Of a stretch of DNA of 64,000 bases, positions 36,001 through 47,950 are shown one piece after another. The first letter of the stretch is position 1; every line of letters begins with the position of its first letter. The notes under the pieces were generated by a model that was given only the letters and a program-made list of their open reading frames with translations, was not told the DNA's origin and did not search any database. Position numbers and translations under genes: made by a program. The DNA is taken from positions 41,238,275-41,302,274 of the forward strand of contig NC_057764.1 of assembly GCF_010389155.1 (NCBI RefSeq). Direction: 5' to 3'. The stretch comes from Erigeron canadensis (lineage: Eukaryota > Streptophyta > Magnoliopsida > Asterales > Asteraceae).

Positions 36001-36370
36001 ACAGCCAAAAAACACCGAAACCTACCATAAGCCGCCATTTTGCTCGATCACAAGGATAGTGTATATACATACTATTACATAAATCACTTAACCATCCTTA
36101 TTTCAAGTATTTCCTCTCTTAACCCTATATGTATGTATGTATATATATATATATATATATGTATATATGTGAAAAATGTAATTGAACCCTAATTACCGGA
36201 ATAAATGATTGAACCCTAACTTGCTTTTAGTTTCTACTACTAAAAACTTAAAAACTAAATAAATAAAATTAACCCTAAAAAAATACAAACAAAACATATA
36301 AAATAAAGGAAAAATAAATGACAGAAATTACCTGAATAGCAGGAAAAAGCTCTGTATCTAAAGAATCCAT
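30069..36370 (-). CDS. RPN13: RPN13/ADRM1 proteasomal ubiquitin receptor, complete, 13 coding exons, 312 aa
   Basis: Exons: 36332-36370, 35734-35826, 35545-35604, 34853-34891, 34694-34768, 34552-34618, 34033-34090, 33013-33128, 32899-32922, 32334-32425, 31442-31519, 31298-31352, 30069-30211; all phases agree. The N-terminal Pru domain (about 14-125) includes [30 protein letters not shown] and [10 protein letters not shown]. It is known to bind ubiquitin and dock on RPN2 in the 26S proteasome. An acidic linker (EEEEED, 129-134) follows. The DEUBAD domain (about 160-285) includes [55 protein letters not shown] and [14 protein letters not shown], and in the family recruits the deubiquitinase UCH37. 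Length fits plant RPN13 (~300 aa). The intron after exon 8 is GC-AG. Exon 13 is separated by 1.1 kb containing Helitrons. [10 protein letters not shown] is the start chosen because it is the first ATG of the spliced message. Confidence 0.95.
30335..30726 (+). mobile_element. Helitron-like element in RPN13 last intron
   Basis: Starts near TATATACTATATTATAAAGC and ends CCGCCGCAACGCGCGGGTAC, TTGCTCTCGT. Highly similar to the minus-oriented copy at 16556-17019, which lies in the lanosterol synthase intron. It is antisense to the host gene. Confidence 0.65.
30741..30975 (+). mobile_element. Second Helitron-like element in RPN13 last intron
   Basis: Ends with CCGCCACAACGCGTGGGCAC, TATGTTCGTATA, a diverged form of the same family terminus. 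The CT-rich body includes CCGCCGCCCTCCTTCTCCAC. The 5' end is approximate. Confidence 0.45.
31827..32035 (+). mobile_element. SINE in an RPN13 intron
   Basis: A box GGTGACCTAGTGGTAGTG (31834-31851) and B box GGGAATTCGACCCTCC (31875-31890) are spaced as in tRNA-derived SINEs. It lies antisense in the intron between exons 10 and 11. Confidence 0.65.
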
Positions 36371-36600
36371 AACTCTTCTTAACTGTTTTATAATTATAAT
36401 ATTGATATTATGATCTGCATACAAAAGATATCAATATAACTAATTATCATTGGTAAGTTTATAAAACTTTAAATTTTAAATTAAAAAAAAAAAGAAAAAA
36501 GCAAAGTGTGTTGGAGATTACTACCTGTGTGTGAGATGGCGATTGTGGAAAATAAGGTTGGAGAAGGCAAGAGACGCCAAAGGTTGGGAGATTTTAAACG
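36371..36600 (-). other. RPN13 5' leader with a probable leader intron
   Basis: Upstream of the start codon the message reads back to an acceptor TATGCAG at 36415, preceded by a ~110-bp intron whose donor (ACACAG then GTAGTAAT) is at 36524. A leader exon then runs from 36525 up to about 36600. Splice words are good but there is no transcript evidence. Confidence 0.5.
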
Positions 36601-37187
36601 AATTTGTCCCTTTTTTTTTTACCACTAGCGGCGTGTTTTCAAATTAACCGATAAAGTATGTAGTAGGTTTTATCTTTAGCAAAGTCGTTTATATTTTAGT
36701 AAATCTGTCGGGTTTTTTTTTTACTGGATTAAGTCGGTGATAGAATGAGGAGGTTAGCTTTTTGTGTTTTACAATTTGTTTATTTTTTTATTGTTTTGGA
36801 CGTGTTTTTTTTTATTTAGTTGAATTGAATTGACTCGATGATCAATTAAGATGATGTTAGTTTGTGCAATGCTTTTATACGTTTAGTGAATTGTCCGTTT
36901 TTCTTTTGTTAAATTGAATTGACTCGCTGATCAATCAAGAGGTTAGTTTGTATGAGTAAAATTTTAGTCATTTACTGTATTTGTTATGTTATATTTTTTT
37001 TATTGAGTTTGTTTCTCTTACGTTAAAATAAAAGAAAAACTTTTAACTAACATCTGTGATCACACAATTGTATTCGTAAAATGTCTGTGTTTGTTTATTT
37101 GTTCGGCTAAACATACAAAGTTTTATATCCATAGTTTGTTAGCCACGAAAATTAAAAAATCTTAATCTTAATTTTAATTTTTTTTAA

Positions 37188-38359
37188 TCTATACTATAAG
37201 ACAGTTGAACTAATGACTTATTAACCAATCAAATCGCTCAATTTTATCCAACTGGCTTTTGCTTATGTTATTATTTAGATTAACTATAAATTAAAAATCC
37301 TAATAATCATTATCCAAATATATTATTATATTAGTATTTATATTGTTTTGTAGTATAAGTCTCATTAATTTACACTTTTTTGTTTTCCATTAATAACTTT
37401 ACACTTTTTAACCCTAAATACTTAATTTATATTTATTTTTAACCATCAACTTGAGAAATTTATTTAATCATTTAATTAGTTAAAAAAAAATTTCAATATA
37501 TTAAATATTGTCTACAAAAAATTATTCTAAAACCTGATGACTTATTAACAAAAAATAGATTAGATTTGTATAAAATATAAATATTAATATTTAGTTTAAT
37601 ATTTAATATAAACACAATTTGAACTCTAGATACATATCCAAAACATAATAACAAATGACGATATACAACATTCTTATCCTAAACACAATAGGAATCACAA
37701 AATATGAGACGGTCATAAAACAAAACACTATTTACTACACGGGGTTACTTGAATATTAAATCAAAATCAATATGAACTCTATTCAAGATTCATCATATCT
37801 CTTAAATAAAAAAAGGTACATACTTTATTTTTATTTTTTTTTATATTAAGTTTGCGTATTAATGTTTAAAGTTACAATTGTCACTCAAATCAAGAAACCT
37901 AATTGTTATCAAAGAGTATGAAAACAATCTTAATTGTTATTTAATTATCACAGGACATGTGATTGAAAATAAACATATGCGTGTTATGGGTCCGCTTCAT
38001 GATCACATACATATACTTGAATGTCGAATACATGATCAAAAGTATGTTTATATTTTAATTCTTAATTATTTTTCATAATAACACATTATGAGTACAATTG
38101 GTTTCAAAAAGTTATATAATAAAGAAATTATTATAACCTGTGCCTTGTGGAATGAATACGACAAACAATTTCATTAATATCTCTCAGCTAATAATGACAG
38201 TGATGAACATATGATTATTGTACTACAACTTGTAAAGTGTAACACTTAAAATCCTATACCTTCAAAATTATAAGCTTTTATGACTTAAATGTATAAAGAT
38301 ATAATATTGACAATGTCGTAAACCACATGTCCAGTGTTGGACACTGATCTAAAATCTAG
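37188..38359 (+). mobile_element. Non-autonomous Helitron, 1.17 kb
   Basis: 5' end TCTATACTATAAGACAGTTG. The 3' end has the stem CCAGTGTTGGACACTG followed by ATCTAAAATCTAG and T. It pairs with the inverted sister at 10292-11384. It lacks Rep/helicase coding. Confidence 0.7.
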
Positions 38360-40592
38360 TAAATAAATTATTTAGATGGTCAAATTCTAATGTATATGTC
38401 TTATTTTAGACAATTACAAAAAAAATTACCAATCTGGCTAAAGAATATGTAATGAACCAAATTTATAATTTGTATACAACAATTTTTTCATTTCTTAACA
38501 TTAACGGGTTGGGATCTTCATGGACCAAGAATTGGTAATGGGCCAACTTCATAACAGTAACGGGGTTGGATCATGCCCATCTTGCTACCTCCAACTCTCC
38601 AAGAACTATATGATCCAATAAGGTACCCAGCTTTTGTTGATCAATTTTACATTAATTCAAGCCCCAGCATCAATAAGGCTCAAGTCGTAAACTTGAAGGT
38701 TGATATGAATTATTCGTAGAGTCACGTCTCTAATGTTTGATTATTTACTAGTATGTATGAAAGCTGCCACAGAACCTCAACATTGACCATCTCGTCTCAT
38801 TCGTCACCTCAACAGTTCATGATACAAGCTTTAGGTTATTGTAATATTTATGAATGGGGAGTTTGTTCAGCTGATCATCGGATTAATTATGTAAAATTTA
38901 TATAGTTAAAAAATATTTTGTCATCTAGTTTTCTAATGACCTTCTTTGGATGTTCCAAAATTTGATTATCAAACTAATCAACCATCTTTGTTGATAGTAC
39001 ATTGTAACGTTTTTTGGCACTTTTTTTTGCTTAATTTTCATCATGAAACATAAAGCTTAACATATTTCTTCTACTCCAGCATTTGACCTACCATGTTTGT
39101 AATAACTGTTGTAGCTTCTTACTTGTTCTCTCTTAATACAGACTGAAACATAATTGATTATAATTTGCATTTTAAAAACACAGTTATTATACCCATAATT
39201 TGTAGCACCGAAACGGGTACGGAAAACGGGTATGGGAACGATACGGGAACGGGGAACGGCAAAACTAAAATATTCAGGATACGGGTACGGCAATAAAAAA
39301 TATACAAATATAAATTATATCAATTTTTTTAAGAGAAGACTTGACTTGAGAGATTATGTATAATGGTATATGTATAATTGTATAATACATGCTTCAGTGA
39401 TCACTCATTGTATGTTTAGTGTATAATCATTGATGATGTTTGTTTTGAAAAAAAAACACTTAATGAATACCAGAATTGGGTAATGAGCCATTATAGAGTA
39501 AATTGAGGGGATTGGTTATCATTACCCTTATCTTTCTCATTAACTATCACGTTCTACTCTTTTATTTTTTTATTTTTTTTCTCTCATCCTCCCATCTTCT
39601 CTTTCTTCATCAAAACAAAAAATTTATCACATATATCAAAAATATATATCTTCCGATTAACTAAAGTAAAATTCAAGCATCAACTCAAGGTATCTATATT
39701 GTTATTAAAATAAATTATCACTGCTAATCTTTTTCTTTGAAAAACACTACTAATGATAATAGATGGATGAACAGGACAACAACAATAAAAGATAATTCTT
39801 ATTGTTATTGCAGTATATGTTTTACGAGTGTGTGTGGGTTTGCTTATTGTTTGTATGTGTTTTTATTTAAAAAAGAAGAAGATAAAAGGACATACATACA
39901 TTATGTATACACAAAGACACAAAGCATGAACTATAAAAAGGGGGTAAATAACAAACGAAAATTTGTATTTTTGTTCATGTGTGTTGTTACTTTTTTATTT
40001 TTTATTCTTGGTATATACATATACAAGTATAAATATAACCAGATGTTTGATAATCTTGGAAGGTATTGTATGTCGTTTTTTATAGTTATATCTACGTGTA
40101 TGTCGTTTTTATAATTATGTTTACGTTTTAGTACTTGTTACATCATATGTCTGGATAGTGCTGACTTTTTAATAATTCATATATACCAACCAAGCAATAC
40201 TAATACAATAATAGTATTCCTAAGTATTTCATTGTATTTCTTTCTCTTTCCCTTTTTCATTCCTTAGTTTAAACCAAGTGCACCCTAAGTTTTATTTCTT
40301 TTAGCTTATTTGGAATACCATGAGTGATTAGTGATGTTCCTTCTTATTTTGTCACATTAGTTATTCCTCAATTTTCCTCTCAGCCTTTTAGGGTATTTCC
40401 CTGCCTTCCTCTAATTAACGCATGACTTCACCACCAAGGTTGCTTGCCTCTTGCTCTTGAGCATGGTTGTCCGCCGCTCTGTACCGTTCATTTTAAGCTA
40501 ATATACCCATAGTCACAAACTTCAAAAATAACCATACCAAAACGACCCTTATCGTTGCCCACATTTATTTTTCAACATAGAGAATTAAATAC
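38360..40592. other. Intergenic DNA
   Basis: No supported gene. A GGGTACGG/CGGGAACGG-rich patch at about 39208-39295 resembles the degenerate name-like repeats found in some hAT MITEs, without clear ends. The open frame at about 39737-40114 is low-complexity and unsupported. Confidence 0.35.
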
Positions 40593-40735
40593 AGTAGAAC
40601 CTCTATAAACTAATACTCGATAAATTAATACCTCGATAAATTTATAAATTTTTCAAGTCCTAACATAAGAGAAGTATTGTAAATTTACACTCGATAAACT
40701 AATAACTCATTAAATTAATAAAATATCTCAGTTCC
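40592..40735 (+). mobile_element. Emigrant/Lemi-like (pogo-type) MITE fragment
   Basis: CAGTAGAACCTCTATAAACT followed by AATACTCGATAAATTAATA is the terminal sequence of plant pogo-like MITEs such as Emigrant and Lemi1. Only this end was found; the matching inverted end is missing, so the copy is truncated. Confidence 0.55.
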
Positions 40736-41964
40736 AAATACTGTATGTGGTTTGAATGTATAAAATGATGGATTTTGAAAAAGGTCGAGTACTATTTATG
40801 AAAACTACAGTAAATATAAATTAAAATGAATAAAGAATATTTTATTTACATATTTCACTAATTATAACTCTATAAGTTTTAGTTAAGTTACATAAAATAA
40901 TTATACCCTTACTATGAAATTCAGGTGGTTAACTTATGAAATTCAGGTGGTTAATTTTTAATATTAGAGACACAAATTTTTTTTTTTATACACATTAACT
41001 ACAATTCTGACATTAACAACCTTTAGGTAAGGACTATATGTAATATTTTTCTTTATTTATTCATGTATATATATTGAGGAATGTTTTATTTTAATAATTA
41101 TAATGTTGAAAGAAAATAACATGGACCATCAATTCTAAAGTAGACCATTTTGCACAAAAATGCCATCTCTCATAAAATTTTGTCCAAATGTTACATCAAA
41201 GGCAAAGAAATGCAATGGTCCCCAATATCGTTCCACGCAACATATCAAATGGAAAATATCTTAATTTAGCATTTTTAATTAAATTATGAGCTATTACATA
41301 TGTGAAATGTGAATAGTAAAATGTATGTTTCAAAGCATAATGTACAAATAAAGGTATGATTTCATAAAAATTCAACAACTATTTAATTAATTGAGTATAT
41401 GAATAATTTATCAAAATGACAGTAAGAGGATTGGTTTTGTTCCACATCTAGCTATTCGGTGAATAGACTATTTAGTGTGGACTCGATTAAGACAAGGTAA
41501 ACTAGATTTCTCAATATTCATGAGTAATTCACACTTTTCAAAAAAATGAACTTCAAGATCCATTTCTTTTATTTTTTTATTTTTCTTTTTGATTCTTATT
41601 AGGTTTATTCTCACAAATGTTTAATAAAATATGGCCCAAAATAACAACCCATTAAAATACTAATTCGATTTAAATAACTAAGTACTATTCCATACAATCA
41701 ACTGTGGTAATTTAAGAAGATTATATTTTTATTTGCTTTGTATTTTTATTTATTTTTTAACTTTTGTTTTTACTTTTTATTTATTTAATTTTATTAAAAA
41801 ATAAATGTTACAACTACAAAGACAAAAAAAAATTATGAGTTGTTATAGCTTATTTTATAGTTACTTTTGAAAACCTTTAAAACAAATATATATATTGAAT
41901 AATATGGATACAATAGCTATTAAAATACATATTTGTGGCATCACAAGGCCAAACTCATTACCAC
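40736..41964. other. Intergenic DNA, nothing recognised
   Basis: Very AT-rich, with a short direct repeat (TATGAAATTCAGGTGGTTAA) at 40914-40951. No gene. Confidence 0.35.
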
Positions 41965-41967
41965 TTA

Positions 41968-42800
41968 AGCCTCTCTTTATAGACACTACTTATTCCCCAC
42001 TTCTTCCACTATTCATCAGTTTTATCTCTCCAGGAATACCCCAAGAACACCACTCTCCTTATAATACCCACTTCTTCCACTATTCATTTATTATTTTATT
42101 ACTCCTTTTTCATTTTTCACAAAATTAATAAAACACATTTTATTAATAAAACAAACACAATACATTTAATATAAAATAAACATTAAAACTAAAAAACAAC
42201 ATACGAAAGTAAAAGATCGTATAAAAGCTTGGCGGCAGCTACGTGATCTCGCCTGATCACCCTTCTAGTCAACTTGGGTCTTGAAGAACTTTCTGCTTCT
42301 TGGCTTTGGTTTTCTTCTTCGTCAAAGATAATGTTAAGACACGCACCTATGGCTTGGGGATTGAAAACAACATTCATTTGCGTAACAACATTATTGATTA
42401 CTTCGTAATCGTTTGATCCGCAATCGTCACTAGAGGATGATGATGATGATGAACCAGACATTTTTAGTAGTATTGTGTGATTGAAATGCTTTGAAAGTGT
42501 GTAAGAATGTGTATGTTTAGATTGTTGTGTTTTGAAATGGTAGTGTAAATAGGATATAAATAGGAGGTTGAAAAAAAAAATTAAATAAACATCACACTAG
42601 CCGTTACATTCAAACTTTTGAATAAAATTTTTTTTTTTATTTGGCAACGGCTCCAAGGAATCGGGACCCACAAGAACACCAAGCCGCATGTCTACAAATG
42701 GGAGAAACGTCTGGGACGCAGGGACGGATGCGCCGGTGCTTATAGCGTCCGTCGGCCGCCGTACGTCCGACGCCAGGGGACGGCCCTATAAGCACCGGCC
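41968..42800. mobile_element. Truncated PIF/Harbinger element, 833 bp
   Basis: Ends AGCCTCTCTTTATAG (left) and CTATAAGCACCGGCC (right) are diverged inverted repeats matching at 10 of 15 positions. They are flanked by TTA at 41965-41967 and 42801-42803, the target duplication typical of PIF/Harbinger. Near the right end CCGGTGCTTATAG and CTATAAGCACCGG form a second, perfect inverted pair. The interior encodes only a transposase N-terminus. Confidence 0.65.
42189..42461 (-). pseudogene. N-terminal remnant of a PIF/Harbinger-type transposase protein
   Basis: The 90-residue frame starts with a Ser-rich leader and continues NVVTQMNVVFNPQAIGACLN, FDEEENQ and LTRRVIRRDHVAAAKLLYD. This resembles the N-terminus of the plant nuclease-type (ALP1/HARBI1-like) transposon proteins. 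It stops before any catalytic DDE region. The reading frame ends in unrelated codons, so it is a decayed or internally deleted copy. Confidence 0.6.
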
Positions 42801-42803
42801 TTA

Positions 42804-43750
42804 CGCTTTCACACACAGACGCCACACGTGCGGCTCGAAACCACATGGTTATTATTATATGTTTGATTATGAGCTTATAAATATCTATAAGTTATGTTTT
42901 ATAACCACTTTCTTTTAGATTAAGGGGTCAGTTCACACCATTTTTGGGAGAATCATGATAACAGATGTTGGCTTTAAGACTCAGGATGGAATCTTGATTC
43001 TTTGTGATTTTTGGCATTTACCTCTTGAACGTGTGGGCATACGTATTATCATTCTTGTTCTGCATGAATGCACTGGTTCCAACTTTTAACATTATTCATC
43101 AATAATTTAATATGACATTCATCTTCATTCTTGAATATGGAGCGTAGCCCTTAACTCTAAAGGTAAAGATAATTCTTTTAGTTGTTCTCACAATTATTTT
43201 AGTTTTCACCTATCACTTCACTATTTTTCTTTTTTCGTTTTTGAACTATCATCATTTTCCTGTTTTAGGGAATTTTTTTTTTCTAGCATTCATTTTATGA
43301 TGTCATACTCCCTTTTTCTATAAAAGTAGCACATAATATACATTCACCATCACTAATTAATGTCTAATGGGGCCAATATGAAAGACTTTTGTGGAATACT
43401 TAGGGAGGTACCTAAATATATATAATGAACATACAATATTCTCCATCAATAAATTATAAATGTCTTATGGAGTCAATAATGAACTCATAACGGAGTTTGA
43501 CTATGGTTGTTATGGTCGATAAGAAAACATTGTAGTTGAACAAGTACATATATATATATATATATATGTATGCATTACTACATGTGCTATATATATACTT
43601 ATATAGCATGCATGAATCAATGTGATTTAACTTTCTTCCACATGCATGTGCATTACAAAATACAATATCTACAAGTATATTTCCTTCCACATGTGTCTTA
43701 ACTTTTAAGAATATAAGATCGTAATAGTAGTATAATATCTCGAATTTGTG
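42804..43750. other. Intergenic DNA, nothing recognised
   Basis: No gene. A TA run lies at 43548-43566. Confidence 0.35.
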
Positions 43751-43758
43751 GTTATATA

Positions 43759-44501
43759 CAGAGACGGAGTCAGAATTTTTTTGCGATGGGGCAATTTTAA
43801 AACTTGTTTGTTATAGTTATAAGAGTCGTATCCGAGAATGAAAAAAAACGGGCCCTAGCTCGAAAATAGAAAATGGACCCTCAAAAGAATTTGTTATCGA
43901 CACCGGGTCTAACACTCATATTTAAAAATACTAGTTTTTTTTAATAAATAATAACCACATGTATCGAACAAGGTCTTATTAAATGAAAACGTATTCAATT
44001 ATATAATGCAAGAAACCCAAAAAAATATACATCTTTGGATATAATTAGCTTTTATACATATATATATATATACACACACACACACTCTACATTATGATAA
44101 TTATAATTAATTGTTTGTGATAAATATAGCTAATAACTTGAAAGAAAATAAATATTTATAAACAGTTCCACTATAATGTACTACATATTTACATACCCAA
44201 ACAACAAAAGTTTTTTCTTAAACTATACTTCATTTTTTCTATTAAAAATCAAAACAACTCGAGTTTTTTTAATCTTTCAATGAAAAAATCTATCTTAAAA
44301 TTAATGCTTGATAACCAATGACATCCAAATAATAAGTTTATGATAAGTTGACAACAAAGGTATCATTTGTATTTATTTCCTACTTACTTTTTCTTATTTT
44401 TAAAAAAAAAAATTACAAACATATCATTTAAATTTTGAAAAATTACATTGTACTAAAATTGAAGTGGGGGCAGCTGTGCCCCCAAGCTGCAGCCGCCCCT
44501 A
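43759..44501. mobile_element. Non-autonomous hAT element with perfect 8-bp target duplication
   Basis: Flanked by GTTATATA at 43751-43758 and 44502-44509. The left end CAGAGACGGAGTCAG and the right end (reverse complement TAGGGGCGGCTGCAG) are short imperfect inverted repeats of hAT type. The interior is AT-rich without transposase. Confidence 0.75.
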
Positions 44502-45013
44502 GTTATATATACCATTTAAAAGAAAAAACTTTTTGAAAAAAATAAATGCTAAATAGGCCCAAGTGGTGACTAATGAACTATAACGGGGAGGGAGTGGTTA
44601 CAACTTACAAACTTACAACTTTCCCAATCTTTGCTAAATTTTCACCTCATCACTATTCAATAAAAACCTTCCACCTCAACTTTTCTCAAACTTCACCAAA
44701 CTTCTCAAATCACTAGCGCCACTTTTACCAAACTTTCCAAATCTCCACTTCATTTTTTATTTCATTTAGTTTATAATACATAAATCAAAAACTATATAAA
44801 ATCAAAACATATCTAAAATCAATAATAAAATAAAATAAAAATATAAGGGATAAAATGTAATAATAAATAAAAAATATATAGTTTTAAATTTTATATAGTA
44901 TCAAACTAGAGGCTAAAATGTAAATAGTAATAAATAAAAATATTATTAAAAAAAACAACGTGTTGTGTACGTTGTAAATTCTTCTTCAACAAAAAAAATA
45001 TAGATACATATAT

Positions 45014-45200
45014 GGGAAAGGGAATATAAGGTTGTTCGGCACCTAAGCTTAGGTGTGGAACCCCTCACATACCATTATTTTATTATTATTTCTTGTTTAA
45101 TGAATAAATGTTTAGGCTCCATGATATTTATGGTTTAAAAAATTAGTATGTGAGTGTTCCACACCTAAACTTAGATACCCGACAGCCTTATATTACCATT
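45014..45200. mobile_element. MITE family B, copy 3
   Basis: GGTTGTTCGGCACCTAAGCT and GGTGTGGAACCCCTCACATA on the left are mirrored by ATGTGAGTGTTCCACACCTA on the right. Same organisation as the two copies at 28.5-29.0 kb. Confidence 0.65.
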
Positions 45201-45439
45201 CATATATATATTCCTCCATCACAAAAAAATAAAAATAAAAAGGGTTAGATGGGGTCACCTTTTCAACCAATCTAAGTCTTTTCTCTCTCATCTTCCACCG
45301 TTTCTCCATTCTCTCTCATCCGGTGAAAGGGTGGCGGTGGTGTACCCGCGCAACGTCGTGTGCAGTGTTCGTGTTCCCCGCACCAGGATCAAACACTCAA
45401 CTAATTACCCATATATCCAGACTTATAAATAAGACCACT

Positions 45440-45665
45440 AATGAGGTTAATATCTTTGTCTATAAAGACAATTATTGAGGGTCTCATTCTCATGCCTCGT
45501 AAGGGTGGAAGTATTTAAATTTTTTTATCTTAGATAAAACTTGAAAGCGTGCACAGTTTATCTATATATCGTCGTGGTAAAGGTAAAGCTGACTACATCT
45601 TAAACTCCTCATACACCGTCAATGTATTAAAATTCAAAACCCCTAAACAACGACATAAGATACTT
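45440..45665 (+). mobile_element. Degenerate Au-like SINE remnant
   Basis: AAGGTAAAGCTGACTACATC and CTCATACACCGTCA resemble the 3' body of plant Au SINEs and also resemble the segments at about 50200 and 56580. There is no intact internal promoter. The short open frame here is not a gene. Confidence 0.35.
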
Positions 45666-45749
45666 ACTTCTGTACTAAAAATGAAACATAAGCCTAATAT
45701 GTTTGAGAGAGAAATGGACCATTTCATTATGAATCCTTTGACTTGAATT

Positions 45750-47240
45750 TAAACACTATATAGACACGATTGATACTTCAGCAGTTTTAAAAGTCGAATA
45801 TGTAACTATATATAAACATAGATATATAAATATAACTTTCTAATGAGTTTTTAGACTATATATATGGATCTTTATAATTTGTAGAGTATGTTTATTATAT
45901 CATGTGATATGATATTCCCAAATATTTATAATGTCTCAAATAAACTTTTACAATGTGAATACTATGCTTTTTAAAACCCATAAGACAAAAATAAGATGCT
46001 AGACACATTTTCATGTTTACGTACTTTTGACATGACGTGGAATAAAACTTGACTAGGGATATACATAATTAGAAGCATATTTTTCCATGTTCAATTATTA
46101 AAGTGAAATTTTGCAAAAATTTCATTTGGATGGTTCATAATATATATTAGAACATTTAAAATAAATATCTTTAAGCTTTTAAAATGAACATATCTTCTTT
46201 TTATTGAATAAAAAACCATTCTTGTTGTTTGTCTTGGAGGGATCACACTTTAAACTCTTTCAAATGGTCCCAAATTCCAAATGGGCATATTTTTCAAGAA
46301 TAATATGTTTTATTTCTTTTTCACATCCAATAAGTGTTTCTATTTGTGTGGACATGGCCACATTGGTAGTGGAGGTTTAGCATATATCACTCTCTATATA
46401 CCACATGCTTTTTTAGAGGGTATTTTTGTCATTAGGTCACAAGATTTGTGACATGAAAAGAAACATATTTAGTTATTTACTCAAGAAATAACTCAACATC
46501 AAGTGAGACACAGTCACATAGTAGTGATAAAGTTAATTAAAAAAAAATGGGATATAAAGGATATCCTGAAGTAAAGTTGACAAGTAATATGTATGATACA
46601 TTTAGTAGTGCAACAAATGATAAGGTGCATAACATTGATAACGTGGTATTATGCTTAATTAGTTGCTAACTTAAAGTCGCCTTCTGAAGTTCTGATGGAA
46701 GATCTATGGTCGATGGATTATAATAACTTTTGATAACCATCCCTGGAAATTATACTATCTTGTTTGATAGCTACGCCGTCATTCGTCAAGTAGATATGTT
46801 AATTGTACAATTGAATAGCTCGACTATCACGGTGAGTTCAATTACATGGTCAATTTTAGACCACCATACGTGAGGTTAGAAATAGGACTACTAGGGGTGA
46901 TTAGAATACAAGTCGGCCTGATAAACCCAAAAAACCGGCCTGAATATAGTCAAAACACAATACAACCCGAGATATAGGTCATCATCAGGTTGGAATTTGA
47001 TTAATGAAATCAAAGGTAGTGAAACAAATCCTAAGCACTCTATATAGTTTGAACATGTATGGCTAGAAATTTAGCAGTTACAAAATACTTGATTTAAGGA
47101 GAAAGTCGACTAGATTTTACTTAAGTGTATGGTTCATTATATACAATTGCTTTTTTCCTTTTATCAAAAGAAAAAGAAAAAGAAAGAGTTATACTAATGT
47201 ATTTGTAAAATATGATTATATACAACAAAATATATACTAT
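45750..47240. other. Intergenic DNA, nothing recognised
   Basis: AT-rich with no supported gene, RNA or complete transposon. Confidence 0.35.
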
Positions 47241-47249
47241 TTGGTTGTC

Positions 47250-47390
47250 TGAACGTTGAGGCAGGCAAGTTGACTATTGGCAAAGCCAAGGCTGTGGTCT
47301 TTTGAGGCCTTGTGGTGCACCCTCAGAGCTACACACTCAACACTCCACAGCAAGGCTGATCTCTTTGGGAGTCTTTGATGTCTCTTAATT
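47250..47390. other. GC-rich self-complementary segment, possible structured RNA
   Basis: In an AT-rich region this ~140 bp is near 50% GC and contains nested inverted words. TTGGC-AAA-GCCAA forms a tight stem. AGCC..GCTGTGG pairs with CCACAGC..GGCT across about 60 nt, and TGAGG..CCTCA lies inside that loop. No protein frame continues through it. It matches no microRNA, snoRNA or tRNA that I recognise. Confidence 0.35.
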
Positions 47391-47950
47391 TGTCTTGATT
47401 CTTGAAATTAAAGCCATTGATTTTATTATTAATCTTTCTAGATACGTTAAATATATATAAGATATGTACTTTTATATAAATTAGAAAATAACGTCTTCAA
47501 ATCACAAAAAGAAAAATGCTATTGCAAATTTCAATCACTTGAGATCTTGTAGCACTACAACCATCATATTCAAAAATATCCACACAAACCAAATATTCAT
47601 AAAACGGTAACACATGTTCGTATTAGTATTAGTTTAATGAAAACTAAACTGATAAATAATTTTCTTAATGCAATCCACAAAACAATATTATTAATTAAAC
47701 AAAGTAGGTCGATCCGCGTAACTACTACTAAAGATAACTTTGTGATGGATTTTAGGTTTGTATGTACCCTCAAGACCGTACAAGGATGGTCCCTTGGGGA
47801 GTGTATATATATAGGGTGTCTAATTCCCAAGATACTCGTAATGAATAGTTGAAAACATTGTAGCTTGCAGCGTATGTTTTTCAATCAGTATGGTATTTCA
47901 CGTATTTTGGTTAAAAAAAAATTATAAAACAAGTATACACTTATGTATAT

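Noticed and set aside
11612..36370. Triterpene biosynthetic gene cluster around the cyclase
   Set aside because: No P450, glycosyltransferase or acyltransferase gene is present nearby; neighbours are a microtubule protein and a proteasome subunit.
39737..40114. 125-codon plus-strand frame with hydrophobic stretches
   Set aside because: AT-rich, low-complexity composition (Tyr, Phe, Lys), no recognised domain, no neighbouring exons.
47262..47300. Resemblance to miR169, miR399 or an IPS1-like mimic
   Set aside because: Short shared words (GCCAA, ACTTGCC, TTGGCA) are present, but the central and seed positions do not match any of these families.
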